The position numbers and the translations under genes are program-made. From an uncultured Victivallales bacterium (lineage in GTDB: Bacteria; Verrucomicrobiota; Lentisphaeria; Oligosphaerales; JAFGRS01): 21,246 bases of DNA. Below the pieces are notes generated by a model. That model did no database searches. It worked only from the letters and a program-made list of their open reading frames with translations, and was not told where the DNA came from. Shown here one piece after another: positions 8,464 to 14,811 of the stretch; positions within the stretch are counted from its first letter, which is position 1, and every line of letters begins with the position of its first letter. The DNA lies in the NCBI GenBank assembly GCA_903834675.1, contig CAILKC010000110.1, positions 1 through 21,246 on the forward strand, read 5' to 3'.

Positions 8464-8742
8464 TCACTGGTACGGTGGACTCGGCTTGTTGGGGCCTCTT
8501 TCCTTCACCCAGCCTGCAACCATGGTGGCGGTTGCCTCTATAGTCAGGCTGGTTACATCGATCGTCGTCTCAAATTCTTCTCGGAACTGCGCCGCCATAC
8601 GGCGGTGTTTGGCAAAGAAGTCCTGAATGTCGCCTTCAGACCATGAGAGCCGTGTGAGCCGCGGGCGCAGTCGCTTCTCTCGCACAGCATCAGCACAGTC
8701 CAGGTTGAGGTAGTGGATAACATGGTATTCTACATCAAGCAT
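8464..8742 (-). CDS. Small hypothetical protein, possible C-terminal fragment of a P-loop kinase
   Basis: A 92-residue reading frame with protein-like composition and visibly lower GC than the large genes. VREKRLRPRLTRLS resembles the Arg-rich lid of shikimate- or zeta-type nucleoside-triphosphate kinases, and the ending FETTIDVTSLTIEATATMVAGWV resembles the C-terminal TIDxS...W helix of such proteins. There is no Walker A motif; the frame begins inside a 12-bp inverted repeat and has no clear ribosome-binding site. This looks like the 3' half of a gene whose 5' half has been lost. It could also be a short intact orphan. The kinase link is pattern recognition only. Confidence 0.4.
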   Translation of the reverse strand: MLDVEYHVIHYLNLDCADAVREKRLRPRLTRLSWSEGDIQDFFAKHRRMAAQFREEFETTIDVTSLTIEATATMVAGWVKERGPNKPSPPYQ

Positions 8743-8777
8743 AGCATCCCATCGGCACCCGCCTGGGGATGCTATGC
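8739..8777. repeat. Perfect 12-bp inverted repeat
   Basis: GCATAGCATCCC at 8739-8750 pairs perfectly with GGGATGCTATGC at 8766-8777 across a 15-base loop. The left arm overlaps the start codon of the 92-residue frame. It has no T-run. It may be an operator, a termination hairpin for the toxin-antitoxin transcript, or a scar of recombination. Confidence 0.75.
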
Positions 8778-8821
8778 CTCAGAAGAGCGCTCGGTCCTGA
8801 GCCTGGCGTAAGCGGTGGTAC

Positions 8822-8860
8822 GAGGCATAGCAGCTCAGAGAAAGAGGGTAGGTATGCCTC
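8822..8860. repeat. 8-bp inverted repeat downstream of higA, third copy nearby
   Basis: GAGGCATA (8822-8829) pairs with TATGCCTC (8853-8860) over a 23-base loop. A further TATGCCTC stands at 8773-8780 at the edge of the larger inverted repeat, and GAGGCAT recurs at 9514-9520 upstream of higB. The copies therefore lie on both sides of the toxin-antitoxin pair. The pair here could form a hairpin just after the higA stop. Confidence 0.5.
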
Positions 8861-8884
8861 ATGCGTCCAGCCGCGCTCGCACTC

Positions 8885-9187
8885 CTACGCGAGGGCAAGC
8901 TGCCTGACTTCCCGCTCGATCCTGCCCGCCGCCAGGTCCTCGGCCAGTTCCAGGTCATAGTCCATCTGCAGTCCCAGCCAGAACTCGGGTGAGTTGCCGA
9001 AGTACCGCGAAAGCCGCAGGGCGGTATCGGCGGTGACGCTGCGCTTGCCAAGGACGATCTCATTGATCCGGCGTGGCGATACGCCCAGATCCCGGCCCAG
9101 TTGGTTCTGGCTGATGCCGTGTGGTTTCAGGAACTCCTCACTCAGCACCTCGCCAGGATGTACGGGCGGCATTCTCTCGGTAACCAT
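8885..9187 (-). CDS. higA: HigA-family antitoxin, XRE-type DNA-binding protein
   Basis: A 100-residue antitoxin and autorepressor of a type II toxin-antitoxin pair. PPVHPGEVLSEEFLKPHGIS is the diagnostic HigA/VapI opening. The helix-turn-helix covers about residues 25-65 (QNQLGRDLGVSPRRINEIVLGKRSVTADTALRLSRYF), followed by the family's SPEFWLGLQ(M)DYDLE. The ATG at 9187 lies 9 nt after the toxin stop, with GAGGTG overlapping that stop as the ribosome-binding site, so translation is probably coupled. The family neutralises the toxin and represses the operon by binding operator palindromes; TAACGTTA at 9498-9505 is a candidate site. The protein looks intact. Confidence 0.93.
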   Translation of the reverse strand: MVTERMPPVHPGEVLSEEFLKPHGISQNQLGRDLGVSPRRINEIVLGKRSVTADTALRLSRYFGNSPEFWLGLQMDYDLELAEDLAAGRIEREVRQLALA

Positions 9188-9196
9188 GGCAACACC

Positions 9197-9478
9197 TCAG
9201 TGATAGTCGACGATCTCAACGTTGCGCGCGTTACCTTCGCACCACTCAAAGCAGATTCGCCACTGCTCGTTGATACGGATGCTGTACTGACCCTCGCGGT
9301 CACCTGAGAGCTTCTCGAGACGGTTCGCCGGCGGCACAGTCAGGTCCCGCAAGGTCCGGCTCCGATGCAGCATCCTCAGCTTCCGCAGAGCGGACACCTG
9401 GATGTCGCGCGGCAGCCGCCGAGAGTACTGGCGACGGAAGACACTCGCCGTCTCCCGGCATCTGAAGCTCTCGATCAT
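9197..9478 (-). CDS. higB: HigB-family toxin, RelE superfamily mRNA interferase
   Basis: A 93-residue toxin that in this family cleaves mRNA on the ribosome. The C-terminal half is diagnostic: PANRLEKLSGDREGQYSIRINEQWRICFEW...NVEIVDYH. The Arg-rich basic surface (RRQYSRRLP, RKLRMLHRSR) and aromatic/Arg residues of the RINxQWRI strand are those expected to contact RNA. Length and order, toxin first and antitoxin second, match higBA operons. There is no truncation. It is a self-contained stability or stress module inside a polysaccharide locus and has no obvious link to it. Confidence 0.93.
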   Translation of the reverse strand: MIESFRCRETASVFRRQYSRRLPRDIQVSALRKLRMLHRSRTLRDLTVPPANRLEKLSGDREGQYSIRINEQWRICFEWCEGNARNVEIVDYH

Positions 9479-9486
9479 GACACCAA

Positions 9487-9513
9487 CCTATAGCGCGTAA
9501 CGTTATACGTCAA
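9487..9513 (-). promoter_or_regulatory. Promoter and possible operator of the higBA pair
   Basis: Reading the minus strand, TTGACG (9513-9508) is a near-consensus -35 box and TATAGG (9492-9487) a -10-like box, with a 15-base spacer, slightly short. The spacer holds the perfect palindrome TAACGTTA (9498-9505), a plausible binding site for the antitoxin. The -10 lies about 8 bases before the toxin ATG at 9478, which would give an almost leaderless message. Confidence 0.5.
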
Positions 9514-9568
9514 GAGGCATCGGCTATCGATGCAGTTGCCATGGTGCGCCTCCGCAGATGCAGCCCCC

Positions 9569-10636
9569 CTACTCGGCCGCCCTCATCTGCACGTCGTCGA
9601 TCTCCAGCACACCAGTGGCTTGCCAGAGACCGATCCAGAGCACGAGGTAGCAGGTCTCGGGGCTCGGGGTGAGCGTGGTCTCGAGGGTCTGCCAGTCGGA
9701 GTCCTGGGTCAAGGCGGGCCCGGGCAGGCTGGGCAGGGGTTGCCCGTCGGCGGTGCAGGGCGAGATCACCACGCGGGCATTCTGCCAGACGTCCGGGCCG
9801 CACTTTAGGCCGGTGGTTTTGAGGCGGGCGGTCAGGCGCAGCTCGCCACAGGCTTGCGGCAGGCGCAGGTTGGCGCGGATGGCGGGCATGGCCTTCGGGT
9901 TGCGGTTGGTGAGGCGCACCCAGTGATTGCCGCCCTGCTCCGCAAGCTCTGCCCCCGCGGGCCATTCGCCCCAGCCCTGCGGCTGCTTGCCGTCGGCGGA
10001 GAGCGTCTCGAACTGCCCCTCGGCGAAGCCGGTGTCCGGGCGCACGCGCACCACCGACGTGGCGAACGGCCCGGGTTTCTCCACCGGCGTGATGACCACG
10101 TCGTCCAGGCACATGACCCCGGCTGAGGCCCACAGTCCCGGCTGCAGGTGTAGGACCACCGCGTTCTTCGGGATCTCGGCGGTGACGGTCTGCGTGACCC
10201 AGTCCGAGTCACGGGTCAACTTGGGGGCTTCGGCGAAGCCGGCATCCTTGCCGTCGGCCGTACGGAAGTTCAGGATGCAGTGGGCGCAGTGCCAGGCCTC
10301 GGGGCCAGGCTTGAGGTGGGTCGCCTTCAGCCGCACCGTCACCCGCAAGGCCTCCCACTCGGGGTTCAGCTTCAGAGTGCCCAGCGCCCACGCCGACTCC
10401 TTGCCGTCGGCGCTGCTGAACTGGAGGTAGTGGTTGCTTCCTTCGGCCTTCAGTTCAGCCCCGGGCTGCAGCGTCCAGCCTTTGGCCGCCCCGCCGTTGA
10501 GTTGCTCAAAACTGCCCTCGGGGAAGATGTTGGCAAGCTCTGCCGGCGCGGCCAGGCCGGCCATGGGGAGCACCGCCGCCAGGCTGGCGACAAAGGCGAT
10601 GAGGGGACGTCTGGGCAGGCGTAGTCTGTTTCCCAT
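9569..10636 (-). CDS. Exported protein with two tandem carbohydrate-binding-like modules
   Basis: A 355-residue protein with a signal peptide (basic RLRLPRRP, hydrophobic core, cleavage near AGLAAPA). The rest is an internal duplication of two galactose-binding-like beta-sandwiches, about residues 35-185 and 205-353. Both copies share EGxFExLxxxxxxxxGW, GNHxxxxxN/S, LRxTxRLKxTxLKxGPxxW, TxDSDWxTxxxT and a closing LDDV or IDDV strand, as in CBM4/CBM9-type modules. No catalytic domain is present, so a binding or surface-attachment role is likely. GGAG precedes the ATG by about 8 bases and is followed by CTCC, so the site could fold on itself. TATGTT at 10681-10676 is a possible -10. The gene is divergent from the TIM-barrel gene at 10832. 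Confidence 0.78.
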   Translation of the reverse strand: MGNRLRLPRRPLIAFVASLAAVLPMAGLAAPAELANIFPEGSFEQLNGGAAKGWTLQPGAELKAEGSNHYLQFSSADGKESAWALGTLKLNPEWEALRVTVRLKATHLKPGPEAWHCAHCILNFRTADGKDAGFAEAPKLTRDSDWVTQTVTAEIPKNAVVLHLQPGLWASAGVMCLDDVVITPVEKPGPFATSVVRVRPDTGFAEGQFETLSADGKQPQGWGEWPAGAELAEQGGNHWVRLTNRNPKAMPAIRANLRLPQACGELRLTARLKTTGLKCGPDVWQNARVVISPCTADGQPLPSLPGPALTQDSDWQTLETTLTPSPETCYLVLWIGLWQATGVLEIDDVQMRAAE

Positions 10637-10675
10637 AGGAGTATCTCCGTGCGGGCTGATTTGTAGCCCATTCGG

Positions 10676-10681
10676 AACATA
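10676..10681 (-). promoter_or_regulatory. Candidate -10 box of the two-module binding protein gene
   Basis: TATGTT on the minus strand within CGGTATGTTC, 40 bases before the ATG at 10636. It lies in a 195-base divergent intergenic region that is otherwise GC-rich. It resembles the CGGTATATTC upstream of the gene starting at 20921. No good -35 match was seen. Confidence 0.3.
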
Positions 10682-10831
10682 CCGCCGCGCCCACTGCCCG
10701 CCAGTGTCGCGCCTGCGTCTGAGGCATCACGATCGGCGTCGACCCAGCCCTTGCACTTCTGCGGCTCCGAAAATACCTTCTCACTCGTAACCTCGCGAAG
10801 CACGCTAAAGCCGCATCAGGGAGAGCCATCC

Positions 10832-12127
10832 GTGATCAATCTGCGCTTGTTGTGGACGTGGGATCACTGCACGCAATGGACCGCGGCGCGAGCCGGGATG
10901 CACGACTGGGGCGCCTGCAACGAGTTCAGCGGCAATGGTGCGGACTTTGTCCGCGAGTACGGCCTCCTGCTGCGCTGGTGTGGACAGCACGGCATCGACG
11001 GGGTGGTGGTGTGGGGGCTGTTGCGCGATGGCCACGGCGGGGTGGAGGCAGCGAAGCGACTGTGCGAGCTGGCCGACGCGGCGGGGGTCAAGCTGCTGGC
11101 CGGCGTGGGCCTCAACGCCTACGGCGGCGTGTACTACGAGGGCACTTCCGAGTGGTCCTTGGACAACCACCTGAGTCGGCACCCGGAGCTGTACGCGCTG
11201 CGCGCAGACGGGCGACGGCATATCCGCCAGGCGCCGGGAAATTCGCCGCAGCCGTTACACCATGCCTGCCCTTCACGGCCGGAGAACCTGGCATACTGCC
11301 TGGATGGCCTGCGCTGGCTGATGGAGACGGTGCCCCTGGCCGGGGTTCAAGTCGAGAGCGGCGATACCCACGTCTGCGAGTGCCCGCGCTGCCGGGAACG
11401 GCGGCAGAACCCGGTCTCGGCGCTGTCCTGGGACGACATGGCCCTGCTCTACGGACCCGCCGCGGCGGCGGTGTGGTCGGTGCGAGCGGATGCCACCGTG
11501 GTCCTGGAGACCTATTCGCACCCCGAGCCGGTGACCGACGGGACGGTCCCGGACTTCGGCGGTGGGTCGCCCCCTTGGGCGGCACGGTGCGTGGAGCAGT
11601 TCCCGCGCGGGGCCTATGTGCAGTGGGTGGGGGACAACTTCAGCGCTCCTCGCAAACCGGTGCCGTGGACGACCCCGGCCCCGGCGGGCTTTGCCGGGAA
11701 CATTATGCGGGCGCACCTGGCGACCTGGTGGATGGGCCGGGGCGACGAGGTGGCGGTGGACTGGCTGGCGCTGCTGGCGCAGCAGTCACTGGCTCAGGGC
11801 TTCGACGGCCTCTCGATCTTCGGGGACAAGTCGCCCTTTCGCACCGGCTGCGAGTTGAACTACCTGGCTCTGGCCGACTATGGCTCGACCGCCAACCCGG
11901 ACGCCGACCTCCAGTCCTTCCTGACTCGGGTGGCAGGGCCGCTCCTGGGCGGGGCCGAGCGGGCCGCGGAGTACCTGCGCCTGGCGCGGCTTATCGCGGT
12001 GCCGGAGGAATTGGAGGGGGCCGCGGCCCAGGCGCGGCGGCACGCGGCGCAGTTGACCGGACGTCAGGCCGAGCGCTGGACCTGGCTCGCCTGGTACCTG
12101 AGCCGCTGGACCTACGACCGGGCCTAG
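10832..12127 (+). CDS. TIM-barrel-type protein, putative glycoside hydrolase of unknown family
   Basis: A 431-residue protein if translation begins at the GTG at 10832, preferred because AGGGAGAG lies 6 bases upstream; upstream in-frame codons back to 10751 look non-coding. It has no signal peptide. The N-terminal LRLLWTWDHCTQW, the repeated strand-helix pattern (GIDGVVVWGLLRD, GVKLLAGVGLNAYGGVYYEG) and Trp/Tyr-rich loops suggest a TIM barrel of the broad GH20/DUF4838-like kind. Glu175 in VQVESGD, at a predicted strand end, is a candidate acid, followed by CECPRC (Cys182, Cys184, Cys187), a possible metal site. The function is not known. Its stop is only 12 nt from the stop of the convergent gene. 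A role in cytoplasmic processing of imported oligosaccharides would fit the setting but is inference. Confidence 0.75.
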   Translation: MINLRLLWTWDHCTQWTAARAGMHDWGACNEFSGNGADFVREYGLLLRWCGQHGIDGVVVWGLLRDGHGGVEAAKRLCELADAAGVKLLAGVGLNAYGGVYYEGTSEWSLDNHLSRHPELYALRADGRRHIRQAPGNSPQPLHHACPSRPENLAYCLDGLRWLMETVPLAGVQVESGDTHVCECPRCRERRQNPVSALSWDDMALLYGPAAAAVWSVRADATVVLETYSHPEPVTDGTVPDFGGGSPPWAARCVEQFPRGAYVQWVGDNFSAPRKPVPWTTPAPAGFAGNIMRAHLATWWMGRGDEVAVDWLALLAQQSLAQGFDGLSIFGDKSPFRTGCELNYLALADYGSTANPDADLQSFLTRVAGPLLGGAERAAEYLRLARLIAVPEELEGAAAQARRHAAQLTGRQAERWTWLAWYLSRWTYDRA

Positions 12128-12139
12128 GAACCGCGGGCA

Positions 12140-14803
12140 TCACTGCCGTTGCAGCCGCACGACGGCAACGTCATCCGCTGCCAGGTCGAGGGAAACGGTC
12201 CCGTCGGCGCAGGGTATCGCCTGGCCGGAGAATACCTCGCTTGCCACGATGGCGCCCTCTCCCAGACCCATGGCCACGCGGTCGAGGCTGAGCACGGCGC
12301 GCCGAGGCTTTTCCTTGTCGGTATTCAGCACGCTGAGGTAAACGGTCGCGCCCTCCCCAAAACGCTCCAGCCGGATGGCGGCCTCCGGACACCGTGCATG
12401 GGTGATGGGGCACCAGCCCGCCTGGGACATGGCGAGGATAACCGGGATGTACGTCTTGAACAGCGGCCGATCCCGGTCGTAGTACTTCGGGTCGTCGAAG
12501 TACCGATCGTGGAAGGCGTCGGCCGAGAACATGGACGGGAAGAACCCGAAGAAGGCGCAGCGACGCATGTACTTCTCCACGTTCGCGTAGCTCATCTTAT
12601 TGAAGTCCGTATTGAGCAGCATCAAGTACGGTTTGCGATAGCACAGCGCCCGCCGGTAATTCGAGCGGCTCTCTGCTTCCGGGCGCCAAGCGCCGTCGCG
12701 GCTTATCCAGCCGTGCTCGGTGCCGAGGATGTCGAAGGAGGGCACGAAGAAGTAGAACGTCTCTGGCAGCGCATTCCCAAACATGAGCTTACCGCGCTGG
12801 TGCAGATCGGTGCCGGTGTAGCGCAAGAAGGCATAGTGGCTGAAGGCATTGAGGATGCAGACGCGGCGGGTCGAGGTGCCAAAGGTGAGAGGGGCCTCGG
12901 TGCTCGCAAAGTGCTCCGCGCGGTAGTTGCATACCCTCGGCCAGGCGAAGCCCTCGACCGAATCGATGTACTCGCCATCCTGCTCCGGCTCGACCCCCGA
13001 CCCATAGCGCTCCTTGGCCAGCGCCGGGCTGTACGAGCAATACGCCTGGTTGATCGGGTCCGGACCGCTCAACGGCAGGTTCGGGTCGGCGTTACAGACA
13101 AAGAGAGCCGAGGTGCCCCAGGGGGCGTCTTCGATATAGACGAGAGGCTTACCTAAGTCATCGTGGCAGACCGCTCCCTTAGCCGCCCATGAAGCGCGGC
13201 GAACCGCGGCATCTGCGGACGTCAAACGCTTCTCCAGAATGGCCAACGAGCCCTCGACCGTCCGTTCCTCCGCCTGTCCCTTGCCCTCGTAGCGCTGCCG
13301 CCAGCGCCACGGCTCGGAATAGCGATACGACTCGATGCCCAGCGCCACCTCCACCGGGTACTTGCGAGCGCCGGTTTCGAGGAACTTGAAGTGGAAATCC
13401 TCCGGGTTCGCGATCTTCTGGACGCCCTTGGTGATCAGCCAGATCCCCTCGGACTTCACCCGCTTGGTGAAGCAGTCAGGGAAGATCTCGTAGTACCGCT
13501 GCGCGGCCGCGCGGAAGCCCCAGGCGGGGTCGTGCTGGTAGAGGCCGAACTCGAAGTCGGCGCGGCTGGGGTTCCGGGTCGTTTTGGCGGAGAGCCCCAG
13601 GTCGAACACGATGTAGGTCAAGCCCTTAGCGACCCCCATCCGGACAAGCTGAGGTCGGTCCATGGGGACGCACAGCGAGACCCCGTCGCCCGCCATGGAG
13701 ATGGCCGTCCAGGGATAGGTGGACATGAAGCCATTGCTGCCCGCCCCGACATTGGACCAAGTCCCGGCCTGCAGGCTGCTCTTCAGGGGTCGCGCCGTGT
13801 CGACATCGCTCCACCAGACCGCTTGGTCAAGCCGCAATGGCAGGACGAAGTAGACGCTCACGCAACGGTCGCGGCCGGTGGTATCCAGGAGCGACCCGGT
13901 GACCGCAATCCTGGGGCCGATGGCCTTGAGCTCGGCGGTCAGGCTCAACCCCAGCGCCTCTGAGGCGGCCGACACCCGGGCCGAGCCGCCTTCCTGCGTC
14001 AGCGTGGTCAGCGGTCGGATGAAGTCAGAGCCCACCGCCACATCGCGGAGCAGGAACCCGGATGCCGCCACCAGGTCCGGCTGCGTCAGCGGGGAGTTCG
14101 CCTGCAGTTCCACAACGCGGCCGGTATCATCCAGCGTCAGGACCAGACCATCGGCCGTGCGGAGTGCGCAGGTTCGCTTGGCCGCCACGTTCCGCCTCTC
14201 GGTCACCGGCGAGATCGGGGTGCCGTCGAACATGCCGCCGCGCGCAGGAACGTAGACCGCGAAGTCGTCGAAGTAGGCCGTGCCGGTGTGACCACGCAAG
14301 AGGCCGTAGATAGCGAGCGCCGCGATGGGCTTCTCGGGCATGACCGTCACCTCGCGGCGCACCCACTCGTGCGTGCCGACGGGAAAGGGAGCCGTTTGCT
14401 GCCAGAGATGGGAGCCATCCGCGTAGGCGACGTCGACGTAGAGCGAGTAGCCCGCGTCAGCCCCGCCATCGACCATCTCCGAGCGCGACCACGCCTCGAC
14501 GATGACCAGAGCCGGTTCCGCCTGCTTCAGGGCGAACTGCTGGCAGACGCCATACTCCAACGCCGGGTCGTGGCTGGTCAGACGAACGCACGACGTGCCC
14601 GAATGCGCCCCCGGTCCGGCGCTGCGCTCAAAGCCCTGTTTCCATCCGGTCCAGGGCTCGACACCCTCCTCAAATCCCCCGTTCAGAAGCAGGTTGGCTT
14701 CCTTCTGGGGCGCGACGGCAGGTAAAACGACTTCGTCGGCCCCGGCCAGGCCGCACGCAAAGCCGAGGAGAGTCAGGACGACAGCGACACCTTGCCTTGA
14801 CAT
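12140..14803 (-). CDS. Large exported putative glycoside hydrolase with N-terminal CBM-like domain
   Basis: About 887 residues. Two starts are possible: the ATG at 14815, which overlaps the upstream stop as ATGA, and the ATG at 14803, preferred because GAGGAAG lies just before it. Both give a cleavable signal (VAVVLTLLGFACGLAGA). Residues ~30-170 form a CBM4/9-like module (NLLLNGGFEEGVEPW, closing TAYFDDFAVYV). Residues ~190-400 look like a beta-sandwich, ~400-800 like a TIM barrel (VALGIESYRYSEPWRW, YMRRCAFFGFFPSMFSADAF), and the last ~90 residues like a small beta-sandwich (VYLSVLNTDKEKPRRAVLSLD). This order is typical of retaining alpha-glycosidases, but I recognise no family signature or certain catalytic pair. 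It is translationally linked to the beta-helix gene upstream, implying a shared substrate. Confidence 0.72.
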   Translation of the reverse strand: MSRQGVAVVLTLLGFACGLAGADEVVLPAVAPQKEANLLLNGGFEEGVEPWTGWKQGFERSAGPGAHSGTSCVRLTSHDPALEYGVCQQFALKQAEPALVIVEAWSRSEMVDGGADAGYSLYVDVAYADGSHLWQQTAPFPVGTHEWVRREVTVMPEKPIAALAIYGLLRGHTGTAYFDDFAVYVPARGGMFDGTPISPVTERRNVAAKRTCALRTADGLVLTLDDTGRVVELQANSPLTQPDLVAASGFLLRDVAVGSDFIRPLTTLTQEGGSARVSAASEALGLSLTAELKAIGPRIAVTGSLLDTTGRDRCVSVYFVLPLRLDQAVWWSDVDTARPLKSSLQAGTWSNVGAGSNGFMSTYPWTAISMAGDGVSLCVPMDRPQLVRMGVAKGLTYIVFDLGLSAKTTRNPSRADFEFGLYQHDPAWGFRAAAQRYYEIFPDCFTKRVKSEGIWLITKGVQKIANPEDFHFKFLETGARKYPVEVALGIESYRYSEPWRWRQRYEGKGQAEERTVEGSLAILEKRLTSADAAVRRASWAAKGAVCHDDLGKPLVYIEDAPWGTSALFVCNADPNLPLSGPDPINQAYCSYSPALAKERYGSGVEPEQDGEYIDSVEGFAWPRVCNYRAEHFASTEAPLTFGTSTRRVCILNAFSHYAFLRYTGTDLHQRGKLMFGNALPETFYFFVPSFDILGTEHGWISRDGAWRPEAESRSNYRRALCYRKPYLMLLNTDFNKMSYANVEKYMRRCAFFGFFPSMFSADAFHDRYFDDPKYYDRDRPLFKTYIPVILAMSQAGWCPITHARCPEAAIRLERFGEGATVYLSVLNTDKEKPRRAVLSLDRVAMGLGEGAIVASEVFSGQAIPCADGTVSLDLAADDVAVVRLQRQ

Positions 14804-14811
14804 AATCTTCC

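Noticed and set aside
8779..9063. A 94-codon minus-strand frame over higA
   Set aside because: It overlaps higA out of phase; the higA frame has a clear family match.
10852..12291. A 479-codon plus-strand frame in another phase over the TIM-barrel gene
   Set aside because: It is an out-of-phase shadow, Gly/Arg/Ala rich, and runs past the stop into the convergent gene.
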